In this document: positions 15,811 through 24,743 of the stretch, one piece after another
Numbering within the stretch: the first letter of the stretch is position 1
Layout: each line of letters begins with the position of its first letter
Source: Nitrosomicrobium frigidum (SeqCode)
GTDB taxonomy: Archaea > Thermoproteota > Nitrososphaeria > Nitrososphaerales > Nitrososphaeraceae
Assembly: GCA_023251115.1 (NCBI GenBank)
Contig: JAHEZK010000008.1
Location: 1-50,772 of the forward strand
DNA length: 50,772 nucleotides
Direction: 5' to 3'
Made by a program: the position numbers and the translations under genes
The notes under the pieces: generated by a model
The model's database searches: none
Told to the model about the DNA's origin: nothing
The model's input: the letters and a program-made list of their open reading frames with translations, nothing else

Positions 15811-17763
15811 TCATTTGGTTATATCTTGAAAGTCCCGATATACTTGTTTTATTTCTTCAATTGAAGCTTCATCCTCAAGTGTGCTAGTGTCACCAATCAT
15901 CTCAGAATTTGTACTGATGGATTTTAGCAACCTTCTCATTATTTTTCCACTTCTAGTCTTTGGCAGTTTATTTGTAAAATGAATTTCATTTGGAGTAGCT
16001 ATTGGTCCGACTGTCTTTCGAATGTGATTAACGAGATCTGCTCTTAATTCTGGAGACTCTTTATATCCACTTTTAAGAACCAGAAATGCGACTATTGCTT
16101 CTCCTTTTTGCTCATCGGGTTTACTGATTACAGCTGCTTCGGCTACTGCTTTGAACGAAACAAAAGCACTTTCCAATTCCATGGTTCCTAATCGGTGTCC
16201 GGCAATTTTGAGTACATCATCTGATCTTCCCAATAACCAGATGTAGTTATCTTGATCTATAAGTGCAAAATCACCAGAATAATAAAATCCTTGAAATTTG
16301 TTCCAGTATGTATTAACATATTTATCGTCATTGTTCCACAGAGTCATCAACATCCCTGGCCAGGGTTTTTTGATGACCAAATATCCCTTACTATTGGGTT
16401 CCACATCGATACCGTTTTCGTCTACTAATCCAATATCTATTCCAGGTACTGGAAAAGTTGCTGAACCCGGTTTCATAGGTATTGTGTCAATACCCAGACA
16501 TTGACTTATCATAGTTCCACCTGTTTCTGTTTGCCACCATGTGTCAACTATTGGGCATTTTTCTTTTCCAATAGTTTTGAAGTACCATAACCAGACTTCA
16601 GGATTTATTGCTTCACCCACAGTCCCTAAAAGCCGCAATGAAGATAAGTCAAAACTATTAGGGAGTGACAAGTCGTATTTCATGTATATACGCAATGCTG
16701 TTGGAGTAGTGTATAGAATTGTTGCCCTATGTTTTTCGACCAATGCCCAGTATCTATCAGGTGTCGGATAGTCAGGAGTTCCCTCATAGATAATACTGGT
16801 GACTCCATGCAATAAAGGACCGTATACCATGTAGCTATGTCCTGTGACCCATCCTATATCTGCGGTGCATAAGAAAATGTCTTCGTTTTTATAATCAAAT
16901 ACCCATTTTGCTGTTGCATAAATATGGGTAAGATATCCTCCGGTGCTATGTAGTACTCCCTTTGGTTTTCCAGTGCTGCCGGAAGTATATAATATGTAGA
17001 GGGGGTGAGTACTTTCAACAAGTTCAGGTTGACAGTAGAATTTTTCTTTTCTTACAAGTTCGTGCCAAAGATGGTCTTTGTCCTTTAAGTTGATTTCATT
17101 CGTTCCTCTTTTAAGGACAATTACATTTTCTATTGAAGGTGTTGTTTCAATTGCGCTATCGACAATTTTTTTTAATTCAAGTATTTTCCCGCGTCTTATT
17201 CCTTCATCAGCAGTAATAATGACTTTAGATTTTGAATCATTTATGCGATCTGTTAATGCTTGGGAGCTAAATCCGGTAAAAACAACAATATGGATAGCTC
17301 CAATTCTGCTACATGCTAGCATTGCAATCGGCAATTCAGGAACCATTGGCAGGTATATCGTAACTCGATCTCCCTTTTTGACGCCCAAATTGCGCAATGC
17401 ATTTGCGAATCTGTTTACTTCAATGTAGAGTTGATTGTAAGTAATAGTACGAACGTCCCCAGCTTCGCTTTCCCATATTATTGCTGCTTTATTTTTATTG
17501 ATATTATCTATGTGCTTATCGAGACAATTTACTGAAGCGTTAAGCAAACCACCTGTAAACCATTTTGCAAAAGGTGGGTGCCAGTCTAAAATTTTGTCCC
17601 ATTTTTTACTCCATATCAAATTGTCTGCTTGCTGCGCCCAGAATTCCTCTATATTCTCTAATGCCTTTTTCCTTGTTTCATGAAGAATTTTACCTTGGAG
17701 ATTAATTTCTAGAGTCTTGTTCTCATCATCCGATATTGTTGTTGAGCTTTTTTGCTCTATCAT
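15811..17763 (-). CDS. acs: Acetyl-CoA synthetase, AMP-forming
   Basis: This enzyme activates acetate to acetyl-CoA through acetyl-AMP. At 650 aa it has the full domain set: the N-terminal ACAS_N region with [15 protein letters not shown], the P-loop-like [18 protein letters not shown], the adenylate-binding [12 protein letters not shown], the hinge region [10 protein letters not shown], and the C-terminal acetylation-site motif [14 protein letters not shown]. It starts at ATG 17763. It is a single minus-strand gene whose 3' end faces the DUF192 gene. Close homologues include propionyl-CoA synthetases, so the acyl preference is inferred. Confidence 0.95.
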   Translation of the reverse strand: MIEQKSSTTISDDENKTLEINLQGKILHETRKKALENIEEFWAQQADNLIWSKKWDKILDWHPPFAKWFTGGLLNASVNCLDKHIDNINKNKAAIIWESEAGDVRTITYNQLYIEVNRFANALRNLGVKKGDRVTIYLPMVPELPIAMLACSRIGAIHIVVFTGFSSQALTDRINDSKSKVIITADEGIRRGKILELKKIVDSAIETTPSIENVIVLKRGTNEINLKDKDHLWHELVRKEKFYCQPELVESTHPLYILYTSGSTGKPKGVLHSTGGYLTHIYATAKWVFDYKNEDIFLCTADIGWVTGHSYMVYGPLLHGVTSIIYEGTPDYPTPDRYWALVEKHRATILYTTPTALRIYMKYDLSLPNSFDLSSLRLLGTVGEAINPEVWLWYFKTIGKEKCPIVDTWWQTETGGTMISQCLGIDTIPMKPGSATFPVPGIDIGLVDENGIDVEPNSKGYLVIKKPWPGMLMTLWNNDDKYVNTYWNKFQGFYYSGDFALIDQDNYIWLLGRSDDVLKIAGHRLGTMELESAFVSFKAVAEAAVISKPDEQKGEAIVAFLVLKSGYKESPELRADLVNHIRKTVGPIATPNEIHFTNKLPKTRSGKIMRRLLKSISTNSEMIGDTSTLEDEASIEEIKQVYRDFQDITK

Positions 17764-17951
17764 CTAAATGTGTAATTTCATACTGTTTGTATTAAAAGGC
17801 TTGTATGTGTGCTATGAATAATATTTTATTTTAATTGTTGTGTGGGAAGCTAAAGGCATATGCCTTCTACTGCCAACAATCGGCGGATATAATGTTCGTT
17901 TGTTTGAATTCTGGGATGAAAAAAATAAATCCATGATGGAGAAGAAATGAA

Positions 17952-18434
17952 ATGTTGTTAGAATGGAATGAGAAGATAAAAGCGCACTTAATGTGGATTT
18001 GGGGAGGAGAGGATGGTTTTATGAAGAGGAAAAAAGAAGGAATGTTTGTTGTAACGGAGAGAAATCTGATTTTTATTACAAAGACCAACATGTCATATAG
18101 AATTCATGAAGTGCATTCACATCGTCAGCTATTACGATTCAAAGAGAATAAGGATGTATTTTTGCCTTTAGAAGGATATGGCATTACTGAATTAAGGAAT
18201 GATATTGAAAAAAGCGATCAAAATATTGTATTTGCATTTGCTCAAATTTCAGATATGTATTTTCTTGAAAAAAGATGGGGTAGTCAGCTTAAAATGAAAG
18301 CCAACTTTGAGGAAAAACAGAAAAATTACAGCTTTGCAATTGTAAGGGGTTGGGTGAAATATCCCGCAAAAGATCCCTTACTGTTTCAACATGTGGATTG
18401 GAATCCAATAATAGATTTATACAAAATGTCATAA
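17952..18434 (+). CDS. Hypothetical protein, possibly PH-like (160 aa)
   Basis: No family is certain. The order of a tryptophan-rich start (AHLMWIWGGEDGF), a strand-rich part with GMFVVTERNLIFITKT and a later helix resembles the small bacterial/archaeal PH-like domains that open with a similar 'variant of a conserved start, then VTxxxLIF' pattern. I give this as a weak suggestion. There is no membrane segment. It starts at ATG 17952 and reads toward cbiE, 113 bp away. Confidence 0.6.
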   Translation: MLLEWNEKIKAHLMWIWGGEDGFMKRKKEGMFVVTERNLIFITKTNMSYRIHEVHSHRQLLRFKENKDVFLPLEGYGITELRNDIEKSDQNIVFAFAQISDMYFLEKRWGSQLKMKANFEEKQKNYSFAIVRGWVKYPAKDPLLFQHVDWNPIIDLYKMS

Positions 18435-18547
18435 GAGTTTGTATTTACTTTTGTTTTCGTCGTTTTTGGGTTTTAACTAAAAAGGATCCCCTTGCTAAAG
18501 AAAGGAAATAAAATATACAGATAATATCATTACTTCTGATTGTTTTG

Positions 18548-19282
18548 ATGGAAAATAGTACCATTGGTAAGAAATTATTTCTTGTAGGAGTGGGTCCAGG
18601 GTCATCGGAATACTTGACAGACATAGCAAAAAATGTAATAAGAAAATCCAAATATTTGATCGGATATAAATACACGCTTTCTATTGTAAGAGATTTGATC
18701 ATTCCTAATTTCCATCAGGTCTATGAAGTAACCATGAGAGATCAGGATCAAACTTATAATGAGGTGTATAAAAAAATGGGAAAAGATGAAACTTGTACCA
18801 TTCCTTTCACTGGTGATGTAAATTTTTCAGAATCTGAAGTTGTTGATAGATTGCTGGAAATTTTTGGTAAGGATAATGTTGAATTAATGCCTGGAATAAG
18901 TTCCATTCAAGTTGCTGCTTCAAAGGCAAAAATTCCGCTGGACAAGACTAGAGTAATTAGTTTCCATGTTACCGAGGATATTGGGGATAAGAAGAAAGAG
19001 CTAGTCGAAGCCATACAGGATAAGAAGAGTGTGATCCTGGTACCTAGACCATGGAACAATAATGCAGAAAAAAACTTTATGCAATCAGAAATAGCCTCAT
19101 ATTTAAAAAACGAGGGCATAGATACATCAACTCTAAAAGTTTGGGTGTTTGAATTTTTGACGACGGAAGAAGAGCGCGTATTTAGAGGTAGACTGAATGA
19201 ATTAGAAAAAATGAACTTTAGCCCACTGTCGGTAATGGTTATTGATCAGGTTAGTCGCAAAACGTATTTGCAGTTTGAATGA
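18548..19282 (+). CDS. cbiE: Cobalt-precorrin-7 C5-methyltransferase (CbiE type)
   Basis: This enzyme is part of anaerobic cobalamin biosynthesis and uses S-adenosylmethionine. The tetrapyrrole-methylase fold shows the N-terminal SAM loop LFLVGVGPGSSEYLTDIA, the region IPFTGDVNFSESE, and the substrate loop ELMPGISSIQVAASKAKIP. The C-terminal half ends VMVIDQVS. At about 244 aa it carries only the CbiE part, without a fused CbiT. Ammonia-oxidising archaea make cobalamin, so the assignment fits, but no other cob genes are nearby. ATG 18548 is preferred over TTG 18545. Confidence 0.87.
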   Translation: MENSTIGKKLFLVGVGPGSSEYLTDIAKNVIRKSKYLIGYKYTLSIVRDLIIPNFHQVYEVTMRDQDQTYNEVYKKMGKDETCTIPFTGDVNFSESEVVDRLLEIFGKDNVELMPGISSIQVAASKAKIPLDKTRVISFHVTEDIGDKKKELVEAIQDKKSVILVPRPWNNNAEKNFMQSEIASYLKNEGIDTSTLKVWVFEFLTTEEERVFRGRLNELEKMNFSPLSVMVIDQVSRKTYLQFE

Positions 19283-19313
19283 GAAGTATTGGTTTGCATG
19301 GTGTATGTTTTTG

Positions 19314-19844
19314 CTATTCTAAAAAATTTAAACCTCCAGATTGTACTATTAAATCCCATTCAATAATGGCACTAAATAACAAAATTATAGCTACTATTCC
19401 TATTTCAATTCCAGTATGAATAAGACTTTCTTTAATATTGCTTCTCTTTAAAATGCGAATTAAGAGCAGATAACTTCTGGATATGGCTATGCCGTAAGAT
19501 ACAAGCTCCATAATTCCAAATATTGTTAAAAATACAAGTATTGGTGGTATCTGAATTGGTAAATCTCGTGTTAAGATCATAAAAATATTGCCTGTACTGA
19601 GTCCTGAAAAAAGACCAAATACAATTCCGAAACCTGGGAGAAACATTAGAATTGAAATTAGAAAGTTATTGAGGAATATACCCACACTATCAATATTTTT
19701 GATTTTGTTTTGAAATTGCTCCTTTAGAAGGGTTGAAGTAGATTCGTCTAAAGTGACAGACGTTCCAATAATAAAAAAGATTAAAAATGCAACAATACCA
19801 AGTCCAAGATAAAGCAGCCTCTTCCTAAGGTCGTATTTGTACAT
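19314..19844 (-). CDS. SpoIIM/DUF95-family membrane protein
   Basis: The roughly 176-aa protein has about five membrane helices. The family core is FLNNFLISILMFLPGFGIVF followed by GLFSGLSTGNIF, which matches the 'N...A...G...G' pattern of SpoIIM-like proteins. In non-sporulating archaea the role is unknown; membrane remodelling or transport has been suggested for relatives. ATG 19844 follows an in-frame TTG at 19853. It is convergent with cbiE and lies back to back with the DP1 gene. Confidence 0.75.
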   Translation of the reverse strand: MYKYDLRKRLLYLGLGIVAFLIFFIIGTSVTLDESTSTLLKEQFQNKIKNIDSVGIFLNNFLISILMFLPGFGIVFGLFSGLSTGNIFMILTRDLPIQIPPILVFLTIFGIMELVSYGIAISRSYLLLIRILKRSNIKESLIHTGIEIGIVAIILLFSAIIEWDLIVQSGGLNFLE

Positions 19845-19935
19845 GTATACCAATCACAATGTTTACTTTTTAATAATGTATTGAATAAAACAAAACCTTT
19901 TTAGCGTTTATGATTGTTCTGTTCAATAACAAGAC

Positions 19936-21447
19936 TTGGATTCGGTTTCTGTTGCATTGATTTATGCGATAAATAAGGGATATCAAGTTCATCCTGATGC
20001 TTTCGCCTTTCTAAAATCTCTTGATTGTGATGTTGAAAAAATAATCAAGACCATAGTTGATGCTAAAAATAAATTCAAAAAAAAGTCACCAATATTAATC
20101 GATGATATAAAAAGTGCAATTTCTGGGGATAGTGATAATAATGATCATATTGACGAACCGGTCATAGCTGACACTAACTCAGAAAGTAATGGGGAAAATT
20201 ACAAGATCATTTTTGACCCTACGTATAAGATAAACGCACAAGACGATAAGGATTTTGTTAAATTATTTGATAGCCGATACAGAAAAACTCTGAAAATATT
20301 ATCAATACGTTCGGAAAGCAGGCAAATAAGAAAAATAAAACAAATTAAGGATCTTAGGAATAAATCCAGGTACACTTCTTTAGAGAGCGAGGGTGAAAGG
20401 GGAAGGACATTTGATTCTGCATTCGTGGCAGGATTGATTATGTCAAAGAGAAATAGAAAAAATGATGTAGAGCTGATCATTGATGATACTACTGGCAGTA
20501 TTCCCGTGATATGTAAAACAAGGGAGCTTATCAATGAATCATCAACGCTTGTCTTGGATCAAATGCTGATGTTGGAAATTTCGGTTGGTAAAAGAAATTC
20601 AACTGATTTTGTAATTAAAGATATTATTTTTCCCGACATTCCAGAACATGTTGCGTCAAAATCTGGTACAGAGTCGTATGTAGCCCTTATTTCAGATTTA
20701 CATGTAGGTAGCAAATATTTTATGGAAAGTGAATTCAATGACTTTGTAAATTGGCTATCTTCAGATGACGATGAAATTGTACGAAAAATCAAATTTGTTT
20801 GTATAGCAGGAGATATAGTTGATGGAATAGGAATTTATCCTAATCAGGATAGAGAACTAATCGACATAAATATTAACAAGCAAATTTCCTATGCGGCGGC
20901 CCTACTCCAAAAAATTCCCAAAAGGATGCATGTGTTTTTGATTCCCGGTAATCATGATCCTGGAAGAAGAGCCTTACCGCAGACTGCGTTGACAAACTTG
21001 CGTGATTTTCAACCCTTGGAAAACTTTAGTATTTTAGGTAACCCCTCATATGTTGAATTAAACAAAGTCAAGTTATTGATGTTCCATGGCCAGAGTTTGG
21101 ATGATGTGATTGCTACAGTCCCGGGATTGAGTTATTCGAAACCTGTGGAAGCAATGAAAATTTTATTGAAATCTAGACATTTGTCACCAATATATGGCAA
21201 CCGTACTCCAATTGCTCCAGAGTCCGAGGACATGTTGGTGATAGATGACGTTCCTGACATATTCCATGCCGGGCATGTACATATCACCCAAGTTGGGAGA
21301 TACAAGGGAACACTTATGGTAAACTCTGGAGCATGGCAAAAACAGACAAAATTTCAACAAACAATGGGTGTTACGCCGACTCCTGGAATTTGTGTATTAG
21401 TCAATCTGGCAACCCTTCAATTTCTTAAAAAAGATTTCAATTATTAA
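19936..21447 (+). CDS. polB: DNA polymerase D small subunit DP1 (proofreading exonuclease)
   Basis: DP1 is the 3'-5' exonuclease subunit of archaeal replicative polymerase D. The N-terminal part (residues 1-110) is helical and charged, an OB-fold region follows, and the C-terminal half is a calcineurin-like phosphoesterase with intact motifs: LISDLHVGSKYF, IAGDIVDGIG, IPGNHDPGRRA, MFHGQSLDD and HAGHVHITQ. The length of 503 aa is typical. The start is TTG 19936. Its 3' end overlaps the orc1/cdc6 3' end by 11 bp in convergent orientation. DP2 is encoded 4 kb to the right on the same strand. Confidence 0.96.
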   Translation: MDSVSVALIYAINKGYQVHPDAFAFLKSLDCDVEKIIKTIVDAKNKFKKKSPILIDDIKSAISGDSDNNDHIDEPVIADTNSESNGENYKIIFDPTYKINAQDDKDFVKLFDSRYRKTLKILSIRSESRQIRKIKQIKDLRNKSRYTSLESEGERGRTFDSAFVAGLIMSKRNRKNDVELIIDDTTGSIPVICKTRELINESSTLVLDQMLMLEISVGKRNSTDFVIKDIIFPDIPEHVASKSGTESYVALISDLHVGSKYFMESEFNDFVNWLSSDDDEIVRKIKFVCIAGDIVDGIGIYPNQDRELIDININKQISYAAALLQKIPKRMHVFLIPGNHDPGRRALPQTALTNLRDFQPLENFSILGNPSYVELNKVKLLMFHGQSLDDVIATVPGLSYSKPVEAMKILLKSRHLSPIYGNRTPIAPESEDMLVIDDVPDIFHAGHVHITQVGRYKGTLMVNSGAWQKQTKFQQTMGVTPTPGICVLVNLATLQFLKKDFNY

Positions 21448-22666
21448 TGTCATGAATTAGAGGCGACAGAATTGGATCACTTCTAATAGCTTCCTTTACA
21501 GACGAAATGGGAATATGCAGTTTTATTCTTTGGGTCCTGCCGTACCGGCCCTGGTTCACAATATTGGTCGTTATCAATCCTAGTTGATCCAACTCTCCAA
21601 CAATTTGTGTCATCCTTCTCTGAGTTAGCGGCTCCTGTTGAAGTCTTGAGCAAAAATTTTGATAGATTGAATAAATTTCTCCAGTACTTGAATTTTTAGA
21701 TCTTATTGTAGAAAGAATTACCAATTTGGTATGGAGAGTTGAGTTGCTCAATATTTCAAAGTTGGTGTCGCTGTCAATTTTCTTTTGCGCATGTCTGATG
21801 TGTTCTTCTGAAATTTTCATTGTCATTGATCTTTCTGCAATTTCAGCAGCAACTCTCAAAAGGTCAATGGCCTTTCGAGCATCGCCTGTTTCTCTACCGG
21901 CGATTGCAGCACATAAATTGATAACGCCACTAGGAATGACGTTGTCATAGAATGCAAGTTTGCATCTGTCAATTAAAATTTGTTTTAATTGTTCTATTGT
22001 GTATGGGTTGAAAACTAGTTCTTCTTCGCTTAAACTACTCTTGACTCTTGGGTCTAGTTTATCCTTAAAAGTTAAGCTATTCGAAATACCGATCAAGCTA
22101 ATGAATTGTTCTGAAGAAATTCTTTCATTAGCTCTTGTAAAGTTATACAAAATATCATCGCCTTTTTTATTGACAAGTGAGTCTATTTCATCTATGACAA
22201 GCACAACCTTGATTGACTTGCGTTTTATGAAGTCAAGTATTCTGTCCGTGGCTTCGCTCATAGACAGGCCTGTAAAAAACACTTGCATTTTTTTTTCTTC
22301 TTTATTTATGCCAAGTAATTCAGCGATTTCATATAGTATCTTGTATGGTGTGTTTGAATTCTTTGCGTTAATAAATGGCACTTGGAGATTAATGTCAAGT
22401 TGTTTGGTCTTGTTATAAAGGTGGTCAATGACGTTTTTTACTACAGCTGTCTTTCCTGTTCCAGGTTTTCCAAAAATCAACAAATTAGATGGACGCCCTT
22501 TTTTTAGTATGACAGACAGAGATTGTGCGATTGCAGTGCTTTCTTTAGTTCTGAATAATAGCTTATCAGGAACGTAGTCTATAGTCAGGACTTGCCTGTT
22601 TTTTATAATATTCTTATTCTTAATTGCGCTATCAAAAATAGTGTCTAATATGTCATCATCATCCAA
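21437..22666 (-). CDS. orc1/cdc6: Replication initiator Orc1/Cdc6
   Basis: Orc1/Cdc6 binds origin ORB sequences and loads MCM. The AAA+ domain shows Walker A GKPGTGKT (residues 66-73), Walker B VLVIDEIDSL, sensor 1 region LIGISNS, and sensor 2 GDARKAIDLLR. A C-terminal winged-helix domain follows (about residues 310-400, ending HIPISSVKEAIRSDPILSPL). The length of 409 aa is normal. The start is TTG 22666 (no ATG at the N-terminus). Its promoter lies in the adjacent 430-bp region that carries four ORB-like elements, so it may regulate itself. Confidence 0.96.
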   Translation of the reverse strand: MDDDDILDTIFDSAIKNKNIIKNRQVLTIDYVPDKLLFRTKESTAIAQSLSVILKKGRPSNLLIFGKPGTGKTAVVKNVIDHLYNKTKQLDINLQVPFINAKNSNTPYKILYEIAELLGINKEEKKMQVFFTGLSMSEATDRILDFIKRKSIKVVLVIDEIDSLVNKKGDDILYNFTRANERISSEQFISLIGISNSLTFKDKLDPRVKSSLSEEELVFNPYTIEQLKQILIDRCKLAFYDNVIPSGVINLCAAIAGRETGDARKAIDLLRVAAEIAERSMTMKISEEHIRHAQKKIDSDTNFEILSNSTLHTKLVILSTIRSKNSSTGEIYSIYQNFCSRLQQEPLTQRRMTQIVGELDQLGLITTNIVNQGRYGRTQRIKLHIPISSVKEAIRSDPILSPLIHDINN

Positions 22667-22683
22667 TTACAGACGCCTCCGGC

Positions 22684-22701
22684 ACCCCTCTTTTTCTCCT
22701 G
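22684..22701 (-). repeat. ORB-like element 1
   Basis: The minus strand reads CAGGAGAAAAAGAGGGGT. It keeps the CAG...GAAA core and the G-tract of the archaeal ORB. It lies on the orc1 side of the AT-rich stretch, G-tract toward orc1. Confidence 0.6.
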
Positions 22702-22732
22702 TATCTCAATACAATAAACTCATTTAGTACGT

Positions 22733-22828
22733 GGTATATATATAAAATAAAAACTCCTAAATCAATTTTCTTTTATTTATTTGTTAATTGTCATCATTTC
22801 TATAATCAGTTGAGACATATAAAATTTC
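22733..22828. other. AT-rich stretch, candidate duplex unwinding element
   Basis: The stretch contains TATATATATAAAATAAAAA and TTTTCTTTTATTTATTTG with few G/C bases, and is flanked by inverted ORB-like elements. It may also hold the orc1 promoter. Confidence 0.6.
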
Positions 22829-22848
22829 AATGAGAAATGCAGGGGTGG
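22829..22848 (+). repeat. ORB-like element 2 (inverted)
   Basis: The plus strand reads AATGAGAAATGCAGGGGTGG. The orientation is opposite to elements 1, 3 and 4. GAGAAAT and AGGGGT match the shared core; the middle differs at two bases. Confidence 0.6.
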
Positions 22849-22909
22849 AGTAACCACCTTATTTACTGTTAATGTTTGTTAACTCAAAAGTAGAAAAAAC
22901 TCCTTGATA

Positions 22910-22929
22910 TGACCCCTTTATTTCTAGTG
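22910..22929 (-). repeat. ORB-like element 3
   Basis: The minus strand reads CACTAGAAATAAAGGGGTCA, differing from element 4 at one position in 20. It starts 61 bp before element 4 in the same orientation. Confidence 0.75.
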
Positions 22930-22970
22930 CAGACTAATTAACAGATATCTACAATGTAAAGACAGCAACA

Positions 22971-22990
22971 TGACCCCTTTATTTCTACTG
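22971..22990 (-). repeat. ORB-like element 4 (best match)
   Basis: The minus strand reads CAGTAGAAATAAAGGGGTCA and is preceded by TTTTC, so the dyad part TTCCAGTAGAAA is also present, as in canonical archaeal ORBs. Confidence 0.8.
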
Positions 22991-23096
22991 GAAAATATTT
23001 GGTAAAGGTTATCGCAAAATTGATAACTACAATTGTGTCAATGATGCTCGAATACTACGTGATAATTAGTTAACAATAGCTGAGCTCTTTGTTAGC

Positions 23097-23618
23097 TTGT
23101 TAATCACTTTAATTGTTAAGTGTGATGTGATTTCAAATCCCATTCTGTCCGTCTCAAGAAAAAAGATTAGAATCGAATTGGAGGATGAAAATGGGGAAAA
23201 ATACAACTTAACTCTCCAAGGGACTTTATCAAAAGAAAAGATAATGAATCTAATTGAATTTGTGCAATTGTTTGAAAAAAATTCTATCAATACCAGTCCA
23301 GAGCATAGAGAAGGCGGTACAAAATTAGCCTCAAAGTTATGGAATTTAATTGCCGAGAACTTTAGATATCACGCCTTTACCTCATCTGATCTAGCAAAAA
23401 TTTACAAGGATATGTACTATGATTCTATCCAGCTAAGTGTCGCCTCTATCTACTTGTCACGATTCTATCTGAAAAAACAGCTTACAAGATCAAAAAACGG
23501 CAAACAATGGGTTTACGCCATTGTTAAAGAAAGCCAAAATAACATTGGCGAATATTTAGAAAAATCTAACCATCCGAAATTGTTGTCTGTTCCAACAGTT
23601 TACGACCTTCACCTGTGA
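23097..23618 (+). CDS. Origin-adjacent hypothetical protein (up to 173 aa)
   Basis: No named family is recognised. The N-terminal third is beta-strand-like (RKKIRIELEDENGEKYNLTL). The C-terminal two thirds are helical, with a probable winged-helix part (FTSSDLAKIYKDMY, then SVASIYLSRFYLKKQLTRSK and a KQWVYAIV wing). A DNA-binding role is plausible. TTG 23097 and the in-frame GTG 23127 are both possible starts. It is the first gene to the right of the predicted origin, and its 3' end overlaps the convergent membrane-wHTH gene by 53 bp. Confidence 0.75.
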   Translation: MLITLIVKCDVISNPILSVSRKKIRIELEDENGEKYNLTLQGTLSKEKIMNLIEFVQLFEKNSINTSPEHREGGTKLASKLWNLIAENFRYHAFTSSDLAKIYKDMYYDSIQLSVASIYLSRFYLKKQLTRSKNGKQWVYAIVKESQNNIGEYLEKSNHPKLLSVPTVYDLHL

Positions 23619-24201
23619 TTTTATATTTGTAAGGCCTGACACTCTCATCTCTCATGACAATATTTTCCGAATACATCTTTTTGAGCAATCTGGAGGTATG
23701 TTCACGCGATTTGTTAATTTTTCTTTGAATCTCCCGGGAAGTTAATGGTACTTCCAACATCCTTAGAATCGAATCCACTGTATTCGCCCGTAAAGTATCT
23801 TCCTCTCCAGGTGATATATCCTCTCCTGTGACATTCAAATTCTTAGTCACAAGCACGCTATTATGTGATATCGCTTTATGTGAACTATCCTTGGCCATAT
23901 CACCAAATTTAGCAGTTGCCAAAAATTCATTTTCCTTAATGATGTTTTTTTCTGAATTGATCTTCTGATCAATCACATCCAATTTACTTCGTAGGTCGGA
24001 AATAATCTCGTTATATTCATCGAACTTGTGTAAATATCCCTCTATCAACATATCTTTCATCTTATAATCTCGTTCATCCCGGCCTTTGATATCTCTGAAA
24101 TAACCAATATACAAAAAGGCGAAAAAGGATAATACTAAAAATATCATTGAAATCAAAGTATCGGATAATGAATAATCCAAATTAAAACCAAATATATTCA
24201 T
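23566..24201 (-). CDS. Membrane-anchored winged-helix protein with coiled coil (211 aa)
   Basis: One membrane helix lies near the N-terminus (LISMIFLVLSFFAFLYIGYF). A coiled coil follows at about residues 45-90 (EYNEIISDLRSKLDVIDQKI). The C-terminus is a winged helix (about 138-205: EVPLTSREIQRKINKSREHT, then YKYKITGEGRKLLEQ). This is a membrane-bound transcription-factor-like architecture. The ATG at 24201 lies inside a direct repeat of TCATGTGAT (24199-24207 and 24209-24217) that could be a binding site or chance. The partner and target are unknown. Confidence 0.78.
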   Translation of the reverse strand: MNIFGFNLDYSLSDTLISMIFLVLSFFAFLYIGYFRDIKGRDERDYKMKDMLIEGYLHKFDEYNEIISDLRSKLDVIDQKINSEKNIIKENEFLATAKFGDMAKDSSHKAISHNSVLVTKNLNVTGEDISPGEEDTLRANTVDSILRMLEVPLTSREIQRKINKSREHTSRLLKKMYSENIVMRDESVRPYKYKITGEGRKLLEQTTISDG

Positions 24202-24243
24202 GTGATATCATGTGATTAAACACGGACATTTATTAAATTTTTT

Positions 24244-24612
24244 CTATATTAAAACTAGTTTTCTTATCACATTATCCATCAAGGATATCACATTACTTAA
24301 TGTAGAGTTACCGATTTCGTCACTAGGTTTATTTAATATCACATTCAATTGATCGTTCAACTGATTCAGTATCGCAAAGGTCTCCACATCGACCACATTA
24401 AGAAGTCGCAATAACAATAATGTGTAAACGGTCCTTTTTACCTTGTTTCTACACTGGCCCAATTGTCGATAATACGCACCTGCGGAGATGTTTCCGGCAC
24501 GTTTTTCACGCAGTACTTTATTGTAAATAATTGATGTTTGTTTCTTTGTAAATATAGAATTTTCAATAAAATGATTGAAAATTGAAGTATAATTAAGATT
24601 GTCGCTTTCCAT
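24244..24612 (-). CDS. Hypothetical helical protein (122 aa)
   Basis: The protein is all-helical and charged. A helix-turn-helix-like segment reads ISAGAYYRQLGQCRNKVKRT, followed by a hydrophobic helix VYTLLLLRLLNVVDVE, which may be a dimer interface. I do not recognise a family. It lies 42 bp upstream of the membrane-wHTH gene on the same strand and could be co-transcribed. It diverges from the GGGP synthase gene. The start is ATG 24612. Confidence 0.68.
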   Translation of the reverse strand: MESDNLNYTSIFNHFIENSIFTKKQTSIIYNKVLREKRAGNISAGAYYRQLGQCRNKVKRTVYTLLLLRLLNVVDVETFAILNQLNDQLNVILNKPSDEIGNSTLSNVISLMDNVIRKLVLI

Positions 24613-24743
24613 ATACTATACAAATTTGTATAGTACTCTATTTAATTTATTTTACTGTACTCGTTTTGAGTTGTATCTGTTGAGTATAGACTTGTCTACA
24701 TTCTCTGATGAGATTATTATTATACGAGTAATTAGTTTGAGAA

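Larger units (their letters stand above)
22667..23096. other. oriC: Predicted chromosomal replication origin (oriC)
   Basis: This is the gene-free region upstream of orc1/cdc6. It holds four copies of an element close to the archaeal origin recognition box (best copy CAGTAGAAATAAAGGGGTCA) and a very AT-rich stretch at about 22733-22828. The two elements flanking the AT stretch are inverted, with their G-tracts pointing outward, the arrangement known from archaeal origins. Two further copies form 61-bp-spaced direct repeats. The genes on both sides read away from it. The sequence pattern is seen directly; origin function is inference from the known Orc1/ORB system. Confidence 0.8.

Noticed and set aside
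24244-24400. Repeated ATATCACATT in the 122-aa gene
   Set aside because: The copies coincide with repeated Asn-Val-Ile codons in the protein, so they are more likely coding coincidence than binding sites.
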